Assembly (NCBI GenBank): GCA_026417675.1 | Contig: JAOACV010000021.1 | Location: 1 to 12,707 of the forward strand | Reading direction: 5' to 3' | DNA length: 12,707 bases | From: Verrucomicrobiia bacterium | GTDB lineage: Bacteria > Verrucomicrobiota > Verrucomicrobiia > CAIQCK01 | Part shown: piece after piece, positions 1 through 7,222 of the stretch | Position numbering within the stretch: position 1 is the first letter of the stretch | Layout: each line of letters opens with the position of its first letter | The notes under the pieces: model-generated | Database searches by the model: none | What the model was told of the DNA's origin: nothing | What the model saw: the letters and a program-made list of their open reading frames with translations, nothing else | Program-made: the position numbers and the translations under genes

Positions 1-1
1 A

Positions 2-1123
2 TACGACACCTACGACCGCAAAGGCCCGAAGGTCTTCGTCGGCGAATACGCTGTCACCCGCGACGGCGGGCTGGGCAACCTCCGCGCCGCTGTCGGCGAG
101 GCGGCGTTCATGACCGGCATGGAGCGCAACTCCGACGTCGTCATCATGGCCAGCTACGCGCCGCTGTTCTGCAACGCCAACCACAAACGCTGGCCGATCA
201 ACCTCATCAACTTCGACAGCACGCGCGCCTACGGCCTGCCGGGCTACTACGTGCAGAAGATGTTCAGCGAGCATCGCGGCGATGTCACCGTGCCGCTGCA
301 AGTGCGTTCCCCCGACCAGGACCAGCCAGCACGCGGCGGCGCCATCGGCGTCGGCACGTGGGCCACGCAGGCGGAGTTCAAGGACATCACCGTTACGGCC
401 AAGGATGGCCGCGTGTTGTTTGCGAGCGATTTCAGCAAGGGCTTGGGCGTGTGGAAAACCCACGGCGGCCGATGGGAAATCGCCCACGGCGCGCTACGCC
501 AGACCAGCCGCGACCACGGCGCGCAAGCGCTGGTCGGCGACAAGACGTGGCGCGACTACACCCTCTCGCTCAAGGCCCGCAAGCTCGACGGCGCGGAAGG
601 TTTCCTGATCCCGTTCCAGGTCCAGCGCGAGAAGGAGAAAAGCTGGTGGAACCTCGGCGGCTGGGGCAACCGCGAACACGGCCTCGAGGCGCCCGGCATC
701 CATGCCGACCACGTGCCCGGCAAGATCGAGACGGGCCGCTGGTATGACATCAAGATCGAGTGCCTCGGCCCGCGCATCCGCTGTTACCTCGACGGCCAGC
801 TTATCCACGACGTCTCGCGCGGGTCGCTGCCGTCGCTCTATGCGAGCGCCAGCCGCGTGAAGAAGACCGGCGAACTCATCCTCAAGGTCGTCAACGCCCA
901 CAGCCAGCCGCTCGCCACCGACATCACCCTCAAGGGCCTCTCGAAGATAAAAACCGCCACGGCCATCGTCCTGACCTCCGCAAGCCCCGAAGACGAAAAC
1001 ACGCTCGACGAGCCGACGAAGGTCGTGCCGAAAACCGAGACACTCAACATCGCCAGCCCGTCCTTCCGCCACACCTTCCCCGGCAACTCGGTGACGGTGC
1101 TAAAGCTTGGAACCGGCAAATGA
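2..1123 (+). CDS. Alpha-L-arabinofuranosidase, GH51 family, C-terminal part (5' end outside window)
   Basis: Predicted to hydrolyse terminal alpha-L-arabinofuranosyl residues from arabinan or arabinoxylan. The frame is open from base 2, so the N-terminal half is missing; 373 residues are visible. Residues 1-110 are the end of the (beta/alpha)8 barrel. The motif VFVGEYA puts the likely catalytic nucleophile at Glu15 (bases 44-46), followed by SDVVIMASYAPLF and LPGYYVQKMFS, both typical of GH51. Residues about 112-272 look like an inserted concanavalin/LamG-like jelly-roll (GRVLFASDFSKGLGVWKT, then KIETGRWYDIKIE and IRCYLDGQLIHDV). Residues about 276-373 are the usual C-terminal beta-sandwich, ending FPGNSVTVLKL. 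The stop overlaps the next start as ATGA (1120-1123), so the two genes are probably co-transcribed and translationally coupled. The family call is firm; the exact substrate and the role of the insert are inferred. Confidence 0.88.
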   Translation, partial: YDTYDRKGPKVFVGEYAVTRDGGLGNLRAAVGEAAFMTGMERNSDVVIMASYAPLFCNANHKRWPINLINFDSTRAYGLPGYYVQKMFSEHRGDVTVPLQVRSPDQDQPARGGAIGVGTWATQAEFKDITVTAKDGRVLFASDFSKGLGVWKTHGGRWEIAHGALRQTSRDHGAQALVGDKTWRDYTLSLKARKLDGAEGFLIPFQVQREKEKSWWNLGGWGNREHGLEAPGIHADHVPGKIETGRWYDIKIECLGPRIRCYLDGQLIHDVSRGSLPSLYASASRVKKTGELILKVVNAHSQPLATDITLKGLSKIKTATAIVLTSASPEDENTLDEPTKVVPKTETLNIASPSFRHTFPGNSVTVLKLGTGK

Positions 1124-3084
1124 ATCCTTTCGACAAGCGGGTTATGAAACCCTCAAGGATCGTCATCTTCTGCTTCTCCCTGCCGATTCTGACACTGGCT
1201 GCGCTGCCGGCTGCTGCTGTGTCGGCGGATGACGACGTGTTGCTGTTTTCGTTCTTCCGCGGGAATGGCGAGGCGGGCACTTATTTGGCTTGGAGCGAGG
1301 ATGGCGTGAAGTTCGCCGCGCTCAACGACGACAAGCCGATCTTCCCACCCGCACCGTGGCCGGGACAGAATCTCACGCGCGATCCCTCCATCATTTATCG
1401 CGACGGCAGGTTTCGCGCTGTTTGGACGACGGGTTGGAAGGGGCGCGTTTTCGCTTACGCCGAATCGCCCGACCTCGTGCATTGGTCCGAACCGCTGAAA
1501 GTGCAGCCGTTCCCCGATTCCGTGCCGGACCAAGACCAGCCGCAGAACGTCTGGGCTCCGGAGATTCACTGGGACCCGGCGCGGAAGAACTACGCGATTC
1601 TGTTCTCCTCGACGACCGACCGCGAGAGCCGTGACGGCGACGGCAGCAACAACAACGGCAAAGACGGCCAGGACCATCGCATCTATATCACGCGCACGGC
1701 GGACGGGAAGACGTTCACGCCGGCGAAACTTTTCTTCGACCAAGGCTTCAGCGTCATTGACACGCAGATGGCGCTCGACGGCGAGCGATGGGTGATGGTG
1801 CTCAAGCAGGAGCAGGAAATCCCGCTCGGCGGCAAGAACCTGCGGTTGACGTTTGCGCCGCTCGATCTCTCGAAACCGTGGTCGCCCGTGAGCGCGCCGG
1901 TGTTCGGTCCCGGCTCGCCGATTCGGCCGCACGAGAAAGTCGAGGGCGCGTGTCTGGTGAAATGGAAGGGTCTGTGGCATCTCTACACGGACGCCTTTGC
2001 CAACCGCCACTACTCGATGGCGACCTCGCCCGATTTGAAAACATGGACCGACCGCACAGCGGAGTTGATTCTGCCGCCGAACAATCCGCGTCACGGCACG
2101 ATCTTTCGCGCGCCGCGCTCGGTGGTGGGTTTCTTGAAGGCCGTCCCGGTGCAGCGGCCAGTCATGTATTTCGCCGACACGACGCGATTGGGCCGACCGC
2201 TCGCCAAAGACCCGTGCGTCATCCGGTTTGGGGGACGGTATCTGCTGTATTTCTCCCTGCCGCCGTTCAGCAAGAAACTCGCGCCGCCGGACGCGCCGCG
2301 CGGCTGGGCCATCGGCATCGCCGAGAGCCGCAACCTCGTGAACTGGAGGAAGGTTGGCGAAATCCTGCCGGAGCAAGAGTGCGAGAAGAACGGCCTCTGC
2401 GCGCCCGGCGCCATCGTGCTCGATGGCAAAGTGCATCTCTTCTACCAGACCTACGGCAACGGCCCGCGCGACGCGATTTGCCATGCCGTATCGGAGGACG
2501 GCCTGCGGTTCGGGCGCGACGCGAGCAACCCCGTGTTCCGGCCGTCGGGCGCGTGGACGGCGGGTCGGGCAATTGATGCCGACGTCATTGAGCACCGCGG
2601 CCGGCTACTGCTTTACTTCGCCACGCGCGACCCGACGATGAAAGTGCAGATGATCGGCGTGGCCGCTGCCGACCGGCGCTCGAATTTCGGCCGCGATGCT
2701 TGGAAGCAGTTGTGCGACGCGCCGATTCTCAAGCCGGAATTGCCGTGGGAAAAGAAGTGCATTGAGGCTCCTTCGTTGATCCGGCGCGGCGACACGCTGT
2801 TCATGTTCTACGCGGGCGGCTACAACAACGAGCCGCAGCAGATTGGCGTCGCGTCCAGCAAGGACGGCGTGGCGTGGCAGCGCCTTTCCAACGAGCCGCT
2901 CCTGCCTAACGGCCCGCCCGGCTCATGGAACTCCAGCGAGTCCGGCCATCCCGGCGTGTTCGTGGATGACGAGGGCCGCACGTGGCTTTTCTTCCAAGGC
3001 AACAACGACCGCGGCCGGACATGGTTTTTGTCCCGCGTGAGAATCGGCTGGGACGGCGGACGGCCGCGCGTGATGGGTGACTAG
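1120..3084 (+). CDS. Secreted glycoside hydrolase with two tandem GH43-like five-bladed beta-propellers
   Basis: Protein of 654 residues from the ATG at 1120, which overlaps the GH51 stop. A second in-frame ATG at 1144 would place the signal peptide right at the N-terminus (MKPSRIVIF, then a hydrophobic run ending AALPAAAVSA); neither start has a strong ribosome site. The first propeller (about 38-340) has the GH43 pattern: RDPS with Asp88 as candidate base, IDTQMALDG with Asp214 as pKa modulator, and VEGACLVKWKG with Glu275 as candidate acid. The second propeller (about 350-650) repeats it: KDPCVIRFGG (Asp364), AIDADVIEH (Asp486 or Asp488) and IEAPSLIRRG (Glu549). Most GH43 enzymes have one catalytic propeller. 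Placement after a GH51 arabinofuranosidase suggests an arabinan- or arabinoxylan-active enzyme. GH117 or another beta-fructosidase-superfamily family is possible for the second half. Substrate is inferred. Confidence 0.85.
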   Translation: MNPFDKRVMKPSRIVIFCFSLPILTLAALPAAAVSADDDVLLFSFFRGNGEAGTYLAWSEDGVKFAALNDDKPIFPPAPWPGQNLTRDPSIIYRDGRFRAVWTTGWKGRVFAYAESPDLVHWSEPLKVQPFPDSVPDQDQPQNVWAPEIHWDPARKNYAILFSSTTDRESRDGDGSNNNGKDGQDHRIYITRTADGKTFTPAKLFFDQGFSVIDTQMALDGERWVMVLKQEQEIPLGGKNLRLTFAPLDLSKPWSPVSAPVFGPGSPIRPHEKVEGACLVKWKGLWHLYTDAFANRHYSMATSPDLKTWTDRTAELILPPNNPRHGTIFRAPRSVVGFLKAVPVQRPVMYFADTTRLGRPLAKDPCVIRFGGRYLLYFSLPPFSKKLAPPDAPRGWAIGIAESRNLVNWRKVGEILPEQECEKNGLCAPGAIVLDGKVHLFYQTYGNGPRDAICHAVSEDGLRFGRDASNPVFRPSGAWTAGRAIDADVIEHRGRLLLYFATRDPTMKVQMIGVAAADRRSNFGRDAWKQLCDAPILKPELPWEKKCIEAPSLIRRGDTLFMFYAGGYNNEPQQIGVASSKDGVAWQRLSNEPLLPNGPPGSWNSSESGHPGVFVDDEGRTWLFFQGNNDRGRTWFLSRVRIGWDGGRPRVMGD

Positions 3085-3354
3085 AGATGCTGGATGTGTT
3101 TGGGGTCGTTTCCGAACGCAGTTCTTCACGATCTTACTGGGCGACGCGGGTGGTGAAAGAGGGCTTGAACTGGAACAGGGACTCCACAGCGACGATCAGG
3201 TCGCGACCGCCGGTATTCTCGGCGCACACGGTTCATCCCCGACGCGATCCCAACAAACCGTGCATACAATCGTCGGCTTCGACTGCGCCGTCACGGCTCT
3301 GGATCCTTACGCAAAACCGCCTCGCGCTCAGACTTCGATCCGCTTGGCGGCGGT
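3085..3354. other. Intergenic region between convergent genes
   Basis: No convincing gene. The stretch holds a degenerate copy of the palindromic repeat near 3109-3119 (TTTCCGAACGC), a perfect 10-bp palindrome GGTCGCGACC at 3199-3208, and a 31-codon minus-strand frame at 3134-3229 whose translation looks protein-like (ENTGGRDLIVAVESLF followed by FKPSFTTRVAQ). That frame begins with GTG just after a stop and has no ribosome site, so it is at best a gene remnant. Confidence 0.5.
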
Positions 3355-3355
3355 T
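3311..3355 (-). terminator. Possible intrinsic terminator of the PQQ-like gene
   Basis: On the minus strand AACCGCC (3349-3355) and GGCGGTT (3315-3321) form a 7-bp stem that ends in a short T run (GGTTTTG). The loop is long, 27 nt, and the upstream arm touches the last base of the stop codon, so this is a weak candidate. Confidence 0.3.
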
Positions 3356-5046
3356 CACTCTGCTTGGGAGGATGGCACCAGCCTTGCGCCTTTCTGCACG
3401 GCCCAAAGCCGGCGCTGAGAGGCGGCAAACAACATGCCGTCCGCGGCGATCGGCGTTCCATAAGCGGGCGCGCCGAGGTTGATCTGAGCCAGTTCCTTCG
3501 CTTCCTTGCCGGCGGCCAGGACGCAAAGTTTCTTTTTGGTGCCGATAAAGATCTTGCCATCGGCCACCAACGGCGTGCCCCATGTTTCCGCTTTCATTTC
3601 ATAGAGCCAATAAGGCTTGCCGGTAGCGACGTCCAGACAATGCACACGGCCCGGCAGATCCACCGCGTAGAGCAGACCGTCGGCGATCGCCACGCTGGAG
3701 ATGCTCCGCTCGATCGCATCATACATCCACACGCAGCCCGACTTGGTGATGTCGCCGGTCTTGGAGGCGTCAATGCAATGCAGCAGCCCGCGCCCGCGCC
3801 CGTGCATCGGGTCCTGGCCGATGGTCACATAGACGCGGCCGTCGTGAAACACGGGCGTGGAGATGATCTGGCTGGGGCCGAGATAGGTGCCGTCGTCCTT
3901 GTTGGTGGAGTATTTTTTGCGCTTGTCGCCCTCATAATACGGGATGGGCTTGCCGTTGCGGAACCGGTAATGCGGCGGGTTACAATCGTATTGCCAGACC
4001 TTCTTGAAATGGATCGGCTTGTCTGGGACTTCAGTCAGCGCCTCGAACGCGTAGCAGACGCCGTCGCCGCCGCCGAAGAAGACGAGCTTCTTGCCGTTCA
4101 CCGTCCCCATTGAAGGCGGCGACCAGAGGCAATGCCACAGCCGGTGGCCCATCTTCTCGTCGTCGGTCGCCAGCAACTTGCCAGTCTCGGCGTCGAGGCA
4201 GATGTAACTCGGCGCGTCCGGTCGCAGGCATTTCTCGTGCGGCTTATCCACGCCGTTGGAGGTCACGGTATAAACGAACCGCCCGTCCACCAACAGCGAA
4301 CAACTGGCCACATCGTGCGGGCAGACGCCCAACTGGTCTACAAGGTCGCAAACCCAAATGATGTCCGCATCCGTCTTTTCGAGCGCCACCGGCGGTTTGC
4401 CCGGCCCGACCATGTATTGACCCTCGTCCTTGAACGGCCCGTCGTTGCCGTCGGCCAGCCCGTTCACGTCGAGGCAGACGATCTCGCACGCGCTGGTCAT
4501 GACATAGACGCGCTTGCCGGCCACGGCGGGCGACGAGCATGTGCCGAAGTGCTGCTGGCCGTAGTGCGCGCCCTCCGGCAACCGTTCCTTCGGCCGGTGC
4601 GGCGTGATCAGCCGCCAGATCAACCGTCCGGTTTTCTCGTCGAGGCATTGCACCAAGCCGCCCTTGGTTTGCTGGAACCGTCGGTCCCCACGAAGGCTCG
4701 AATCATCCGTGCCCGCAAACCCCCGCCCGCCGGTCACGGTGGGATTGCCGTAGATGTAAGAGCCAAGCTCGACCCCCCAGCGCCCGTTCTCTGTCGAGCC
4801 GGGAATCAAACCTTCACCCGTTGTGGCGCGCTCGCCCGGCTTGAAGAACTCCGGCAGCCCGGTCTCGGGGGAAACCATGTTTCGGCCAAAGTCGCGCCCT
4901 CCCCATTGCGGCCAGTCAGCGGCACAAGTCATATACGGCGCACAGGCAACTGCTAATGCTGCCGCCAACCAACGGCGATTCTTTCGAACCGTTTGATGAA
5001 ATCGTGCTGGTGTCCGTAGGGATCGTTTCGTCGTCGCAGTTTCCAT
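3355..5046 (-). CDS. Exported PQQ-like beta-propeller repeat protein
   Basis: Protein of 563 residues. The start ATG at 5046 (METATTKRSLRTPARF) leaves a basic n-region, a hydrophobic core (WLAAALAVACAPYMTCA) and a likely cleavage just before ADWPQWGGRDFGRN, so the product is probably exported. A GTG at 5100 is also in frame, but it lies upstream of the likely transcription start. The mature part consists of WD-like PQQ blades with recurring 'xCLDxxTGKxxW' strands: QCLDEKTGRLIW, ICLDAETGKLLA, LHCIDASKTG, HCLDVATGKPYWLYE and a final RLWAVQKGA. DWPQW-type propellers are abundant in Planctomycetes and Verrucomicrobia and are often annotated as BamB-like. None of the alcohol-dehydrogenase catalytic hallmarks is evident, so quinone binding is not supported. 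The gene stands alone, downstream of a terminator, and converges with the glycosidase genes. Substrate and function are unknown. Confidence 0.82.
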   Translation of the reverse strand: METATTKRSLRTPARFHQTVRKNRRWLAAALAVACAPYMTCAADWPQWGGRDFGRNMVSPETGLPEFFKPGERATTGEGLIPGSTENGRWGVELGSYIYGNPTVTGGRGFAGTDDSSLRGDRRFQQTKGGLVQCLDEKTGRLIWRLITPHRPKERLPEGAHYGQQHFGTCSSPAVAGKRVYVMTSACEIVCLDVNGLADGNDGPFKDEGQYMVGPGKPPVALEKTDADIIWVCDLVDQLGVCPHDVASCSLLVDGRFVYTVTSNGVDKPHEKCLRPDAPSYICLDAETGKLLATDDEKMGHRLWHCLWSPPSMGTVNGKKLVFFGGGDGVCYAFEALTEVPDKPIHFKKVWQYDCNPPHYRFRNGKPIPYYEGDKRKKYSTNKDDGTYLGPSQIISTPVFHDGRVYVTIGQDPMHGRGRGLLHCIDASKTGDITKSGCVWMYDAIERSISSVAIADGLLYAVDLPGRVHCLDVATGKPYWLYEMKAETWGTPLVADGKIFIGTKKKLCVLAAGKEAKELAQINLGAPAYGTPIAADGMLFAASQRRLWAVQKGARLVPSSQAE

Positions 5047-5080
5047 GTTGTGTCCGTCACATCGGCAGCCGATGGAGAAC

Positions 5081-5110
5081 ACGTTAAGAGCACTGGCCAC
5101 ACGGAGTCAA
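5081..5110 (-). promoter_or_regulatory. Candidate promoter of the PQQ-like gene
   Basis: On the minus strand TTGACT (5105-5110) is followed by an 18-bp spacer and TAACGT (5081-5086). The -35 is a 5/6 match to consensus and the -10 only 3/6. Transcription would start near 5075, upstream of ATG 5046 and downstream of GTG 5100, which favours the 5046 start. Confidence 0.35.
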
Positions 5111-5129
5111 GGCTACAGGCCCCCGATTG

Positions 5130-5151
5130 GGACGTATCAGATGTTACGTCC
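5130..5151. promoter_or_regulatory. Perfect inverted repeat, possible operator
   Basis: GGACGTA (5130-5136) and TACGTCC (5145-5151) form a perfect 7-bp inverted repeat with an 8-nt spacer. It extends with one mismatch to TTGGGACGTA and TACGTCCAAA. It lies about 20 bp upstream of the candidate -35 of the PQQ-like gene and downstream of the terminator of the small exported gene, which is a reasonable place for a regulator site. No regulator is encoded nearby, so the role is inferred. Confidence 0.35.
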
Positions 5152-5169
5152 AAACTGGGGCGCAAATGA

Positions 5170-5199
5170 AAAGGGAGGCCAGCGAACCAGCCTCCCTTT
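5170..5199 (-). terminator. Intrinsic terminator of the small exported protein gene
   Basis: AAAGGGAGGC (5170-5179) and GCCTCCCTTT (5190-5199) form a perfect 10-bp stem with a 10-nt loop. Read on the minus strand it is followed by T-rich sequence (TTTTCATTT), and it sits 37 nt past the stop at 5237. This is the clearest terminator in the window; it also isolates the PQQ-like gene from upstream transcription. Confidence 0.8.
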
Positions 5200-5236
5200 C
5201 ACAACATGCGCGTGTAACCGTAAGAGGTTGCTTCCC

Positions 5237-5578
5237 CTACTGCTTCTTCTTCGCTGGCGGAGGGGTGGCAATGCTCAAGGCGATTTTCTTGTCGCCCTCT
5301 TCCTTGTAAATGACCCGGACTTTGTCGCCGCACTTAAAGTCAGAGGCGGTCTTCGGCTCGGCTTTGCTGCCGAACTTGGTCTTGTCCGTGATGGCGAACA
5401 TTCCCTCGCCGGCCTTGCCTTTGATCTTGATGCACTCCTTGTCAATGCTGACAATCTCTCCGGTCAGTTGTTTTCCGGGTGCTCCCTTCTTCGCTTCCGC
5501 CGCGAACGCTCCTGTGGCCAAGGACATGGCCACGACCGCGGCCACCGCAAGCGACGTTACTTTCCACAATTTGCTCAT
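5237..5578 (-). CDS. Small exported hypothetical protein, probable single small beta-barrel domain
   Basis: Protein of 113 residues. The ATG at 5578 is chosen because GGAGGAG (5583-5589) lies 4 nt upstream. Residues 1-26 form a textbook signal peptide (MSKLWKV, hydrophobic stretch, AFA before AEAKK), so the mature protein has about 87 residues. The mature chain alternates short strands (LTGEIVSIDKECIKIKG, MFAITDKTKFG, CGDKVRVIYKEEGDKKIAL) around the phrase 'F-K-C-G-D-K-V'. This pattern resembles the OB-fold-like small domains grouped under DUF5666 and related families; that is a resemblance by eye, not a match. It ends in a Pro/Lys-rich tail (TPPPAKKKQ). It has its own promoter candidate and terminator, so it is probably monocistronic and well expressed. 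Function is unknown. Confidence 0.8.
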   Translation of the reverse strand: MSKLWKVTSLAVAAVVAMSLATGAFAAEAKKGAPGKQLTGEIVSIDKECIKIKGKAGEGMFAITDKTKFGSKAEPKTASDFKCGDKVRVIYKEEGDKKIALSIATPPPAKKKQ

Positions 5579-5582
5579 CGAA

Positions 5583-5589
5583 CTCCTCC
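5583..5589 (-). promoter_or_regulatory. Strong Shine-Dalgarno site
   Basis: GGAGGAG on the minus strand, 4 nt before the ATG at 5578. It is the strongest ribosome site in the window and decides the start of the small exported protein over longer in-frame extensions. Confidence 0.75.
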
Positions 5590-5640
5590 GTTTGGTTGAT
5601 TGTTCGTCTTGACCTCTACTGTGCCAACTTTGGCGGGCGG

Positions 5641-5669
5641 CGTATACCAAAGTCAGCGGGGAAACTCAA
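5641..5669 (-). promoter_or_regulatory. Candidate sigma-70-type promoter of the small exported protein
   Basis: On the minus strand TTGAGT (5664-5669) is followed by a 17-bp spacer and TATACG (5641-5646), each a 4/6 match to consensus with ideal spacing. Predicted start near 5634 gives a leader of about 55 nt. The -10 lies inside a 7-bp inverted repeat, ACTTTGG (5627-5633) and CCAAAGT (5647-5653), which could be a repressor site. Confidence 0.5.
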
Positions 5670-5672
5670 GCG

Positions 5673-5709
5673 AAAAATCGGGAGAAAAACAGAGCGCCTC
5701 GCCTCCCGA
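5673..5709 (-). terminator. Candidate intrinsic terminator of the gcv operon
   Basis: On the minus strand TCGGGAG (5703-5709) and CTCCCGA (5678-5684) form a perfect 7-bp stem with an 18-nt loop, followed at once by TTTTT (5673-5677). It lies 60 nt past the gcvPB stop and just upstream of the promoter candidate of the next gene. Confidence 0.5.
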
Positions 5710-5728
5710 ATCACTCCCGGCTGGCGGC

Positions 5729-5749
5729 TCGCGCTCGGAAAACGCGATT
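5729..5749. repeat. Dispersed palindromic repeat, copy 1
   Basis: TCGCGCTCGGAAAACGCG matches the repeat at 10367-10384 at 16 of 18 bases, and the match is followed by ATT. It lies in the gap after gcvPB. The core is an imperfect palindrome that can fold as a small hairpin. Confidence 0.6.
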
Positions 5750-5768
5750 CACCGGGGCGTCGCGCCTG

Positions 5769-7222
5769 CTAAGCCTTCTTGAAGTTCACGTCCAATTCGC
5801 GCGCGGCCTTCACCTCGTCCACGCGCTTGACGGGCATCGTGAAAGGAGCGTGGGCGGTTTTCTCCGGCTCCCGGGCAATCTCCTCGGCGATGTCGCGCAT
5901 GGCGGCGATGAACTTGTCGAGCGTTTGGCGGCTTTCTGTTTCCGTTGGCTCGATCATCAGCGCCTCCGACACTGTCAGCGGGAAATAAACCGTCGGCGCG
6001 TGAAAGCCGAGATCGAGCAGCCGCTTGGCGATATCGCGCGCCCCGGCGCCCTGTTTTTTCTGGCGCCGCGCCGAAAAGACCACCTCGTGCATGCACGGCT
6101 GCGGGAAAGGATCGTCGTAAAGGTCTTTCAGCTTCGCCTTGACGTAGTTGGCGTTGATGATCGCCGCGCGCGCCACGCGGCGCAAACCACCGCCGCCATG
6201 GGCGCGGATATAACAGTAGGCGCGGATGAGGATGCCGGTGTTGCCATAGAAGGTTCGCATCCGGCCAATGCTCTGCGGGCGGTCGTAGTCCAGCAAAGAT
6301 TGCCTTCAGGATCCTTTTGCGCGATGCGCGGGACAGGCAGGAACGGCTCCAGCACGCGCTTGACGCCGACCGGCCCCGCGCCGGGACCGCCGCCGCCGTG
6401 AGGCGTGCCGAAGGTCTTGTGGAGGTTTAGATGGACAACATCGAAGCCCATGTCGCCGGGCCGGGCCAGACCAAGGAGCGCGTTCAGATTCGCGCCGTCG
6501 TAGTAGAGCAGCGCGCCGGCTTGATGAGCGGCCTTGGCGATTTCCAAGATGCGCGTTTCGAAGACGCCGTGGGTGTTCGGATTGGTGAGCATCACGGCGG
6601 CGACCTCGTCGTCGAGCGCGGCGGCGAATTTGTCGTAATCCACCTCGCCTTGTTTGTTCGATGGCACAGTGACGACCTCGTAGCCGGCCAGGTGCGCAGA
6701 GGAGGGGTTGGTGCCGTGGGCGGAGTCGGGCACAATGACCTTGTGGCGCGGGTTGCCGCGAGCGGTATGGTAGGCGCGGACCAACAGCAACCCCGTCAGT
6801 TCGCCGTGCGCGCCCGCGGCGGGTTGGAGCGTGAACGCGTCCATCCCCGTGATTTCGCATAACAGCCGCTCCAACTTGCTGAACAGCGCAAGCATCCCTT
6901 GTATCGTGCCGGCGGGTTGATAAGGGTGAAGACTGGCAAAACCCGGCAACGACGCCAGATGGTCGTTGATCTTCGGGTTGTATTTCATCGTGCACGAACC
7001 CAGCGGATAGAAATGCGTGTCCACGCTGAAATTCAACTGGCTCAGCCGCGTGAAATGGCGCACGACATCCACCTCCGAGACCTCCGGCAATTCCGCGTCG
7101 CGCTCGCGCAAAAGTTCCGGCGGCACCATGGCGGCCAGTGGCGTTGCCGGCATGTCGTCCGCAGGCAGCGCGCAGCCGCGTCGTCCGGGCGAAGACAAAT
7201 CAAAGAGGAGTGGTTCTTTCAT
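5769..7222 (-). CDS. gcvPB: Glycine dehydrogenase (decarboxylating) subunit 2, frameshifted
   Basis: Subunit 2 of the P protein, the PLP-dependent enzyme that decarboxylates glycine and loads the aminomethyl group on lipoylated GcvH. The start ATG at 7222 overlaps the gcvPA stop (ATGA, 7222-7219), with GGGAGG about 11 nt upstream. Residues 60-90 carry [21 protein letters not shown], here split as [12 protein letters not shown] and GSCTMKYNP. Further on are [13 protein letters not shown] (166-178) and [14 protein letters not shown], where Lys269 is the PLP-binding lysine. The frame breaks near 6294-6305: the first frame runs on to a stop at 6128, while the genuine C-terminal part ([18 protein letters not shown] onward, to DVNFKKA) is in the -1 frame and ends at 5769. 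Joined, the two parts give about 484 residues, the normal length. One missing base, for example a T in CTTTG, would explain it. Sequencing error or real inactivation cannot be told apart here. Confidence 0.9.

Noticed and set aside
760..1119. N-terminal extension of the tandem GH43-like frame back to 760
   Set aside because: The extension is Arg/Pro-rich and overlaps the GH51 C-terminal domain. The ATG at 1120 gives an ATGA overlap followed by a signal peptide.
1153..2595. 480-codon open frame on the minus strand opposite the tandem GH43-like gene
   Set aside because: Its translation is Arg/Val-rich with no family motif, no ribosome site and no signal; the plus strand has clear propeller motifs over the whole stretch. 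It is a by-product of high GC content.
3077..3482. Plus-strand open frames of 113 and 131 codons after the GH43-like gene
   Set aside because: They run into the antisense of the PQQ-like gene, lack ribosome sites, and show no domain-like sequence.
4132..4956. 274-codon open frame on the plus strand opposite the PQQ-like gene
   Set aside because: Low-complexity Arg/Ala/Val translation and no motif; the minus strand encodes recognisable propeller blades.
6128..6292. Continuation of the first gcvPB frame past the break
   Set aside because: The translation becomes Ala/Ser/Arg-rich and loses all similarity to GcvPB, while the neighbouring frame carries the conserved C-terminal part.
6293..6308. 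Programmed -1 frameshift in gcvPB
   Set aside because: No slippery heptamer of the X-XXY-YYZ type in the zero frame, and no evident downstream pseudoknot; gcvPB is not known to be recoded.
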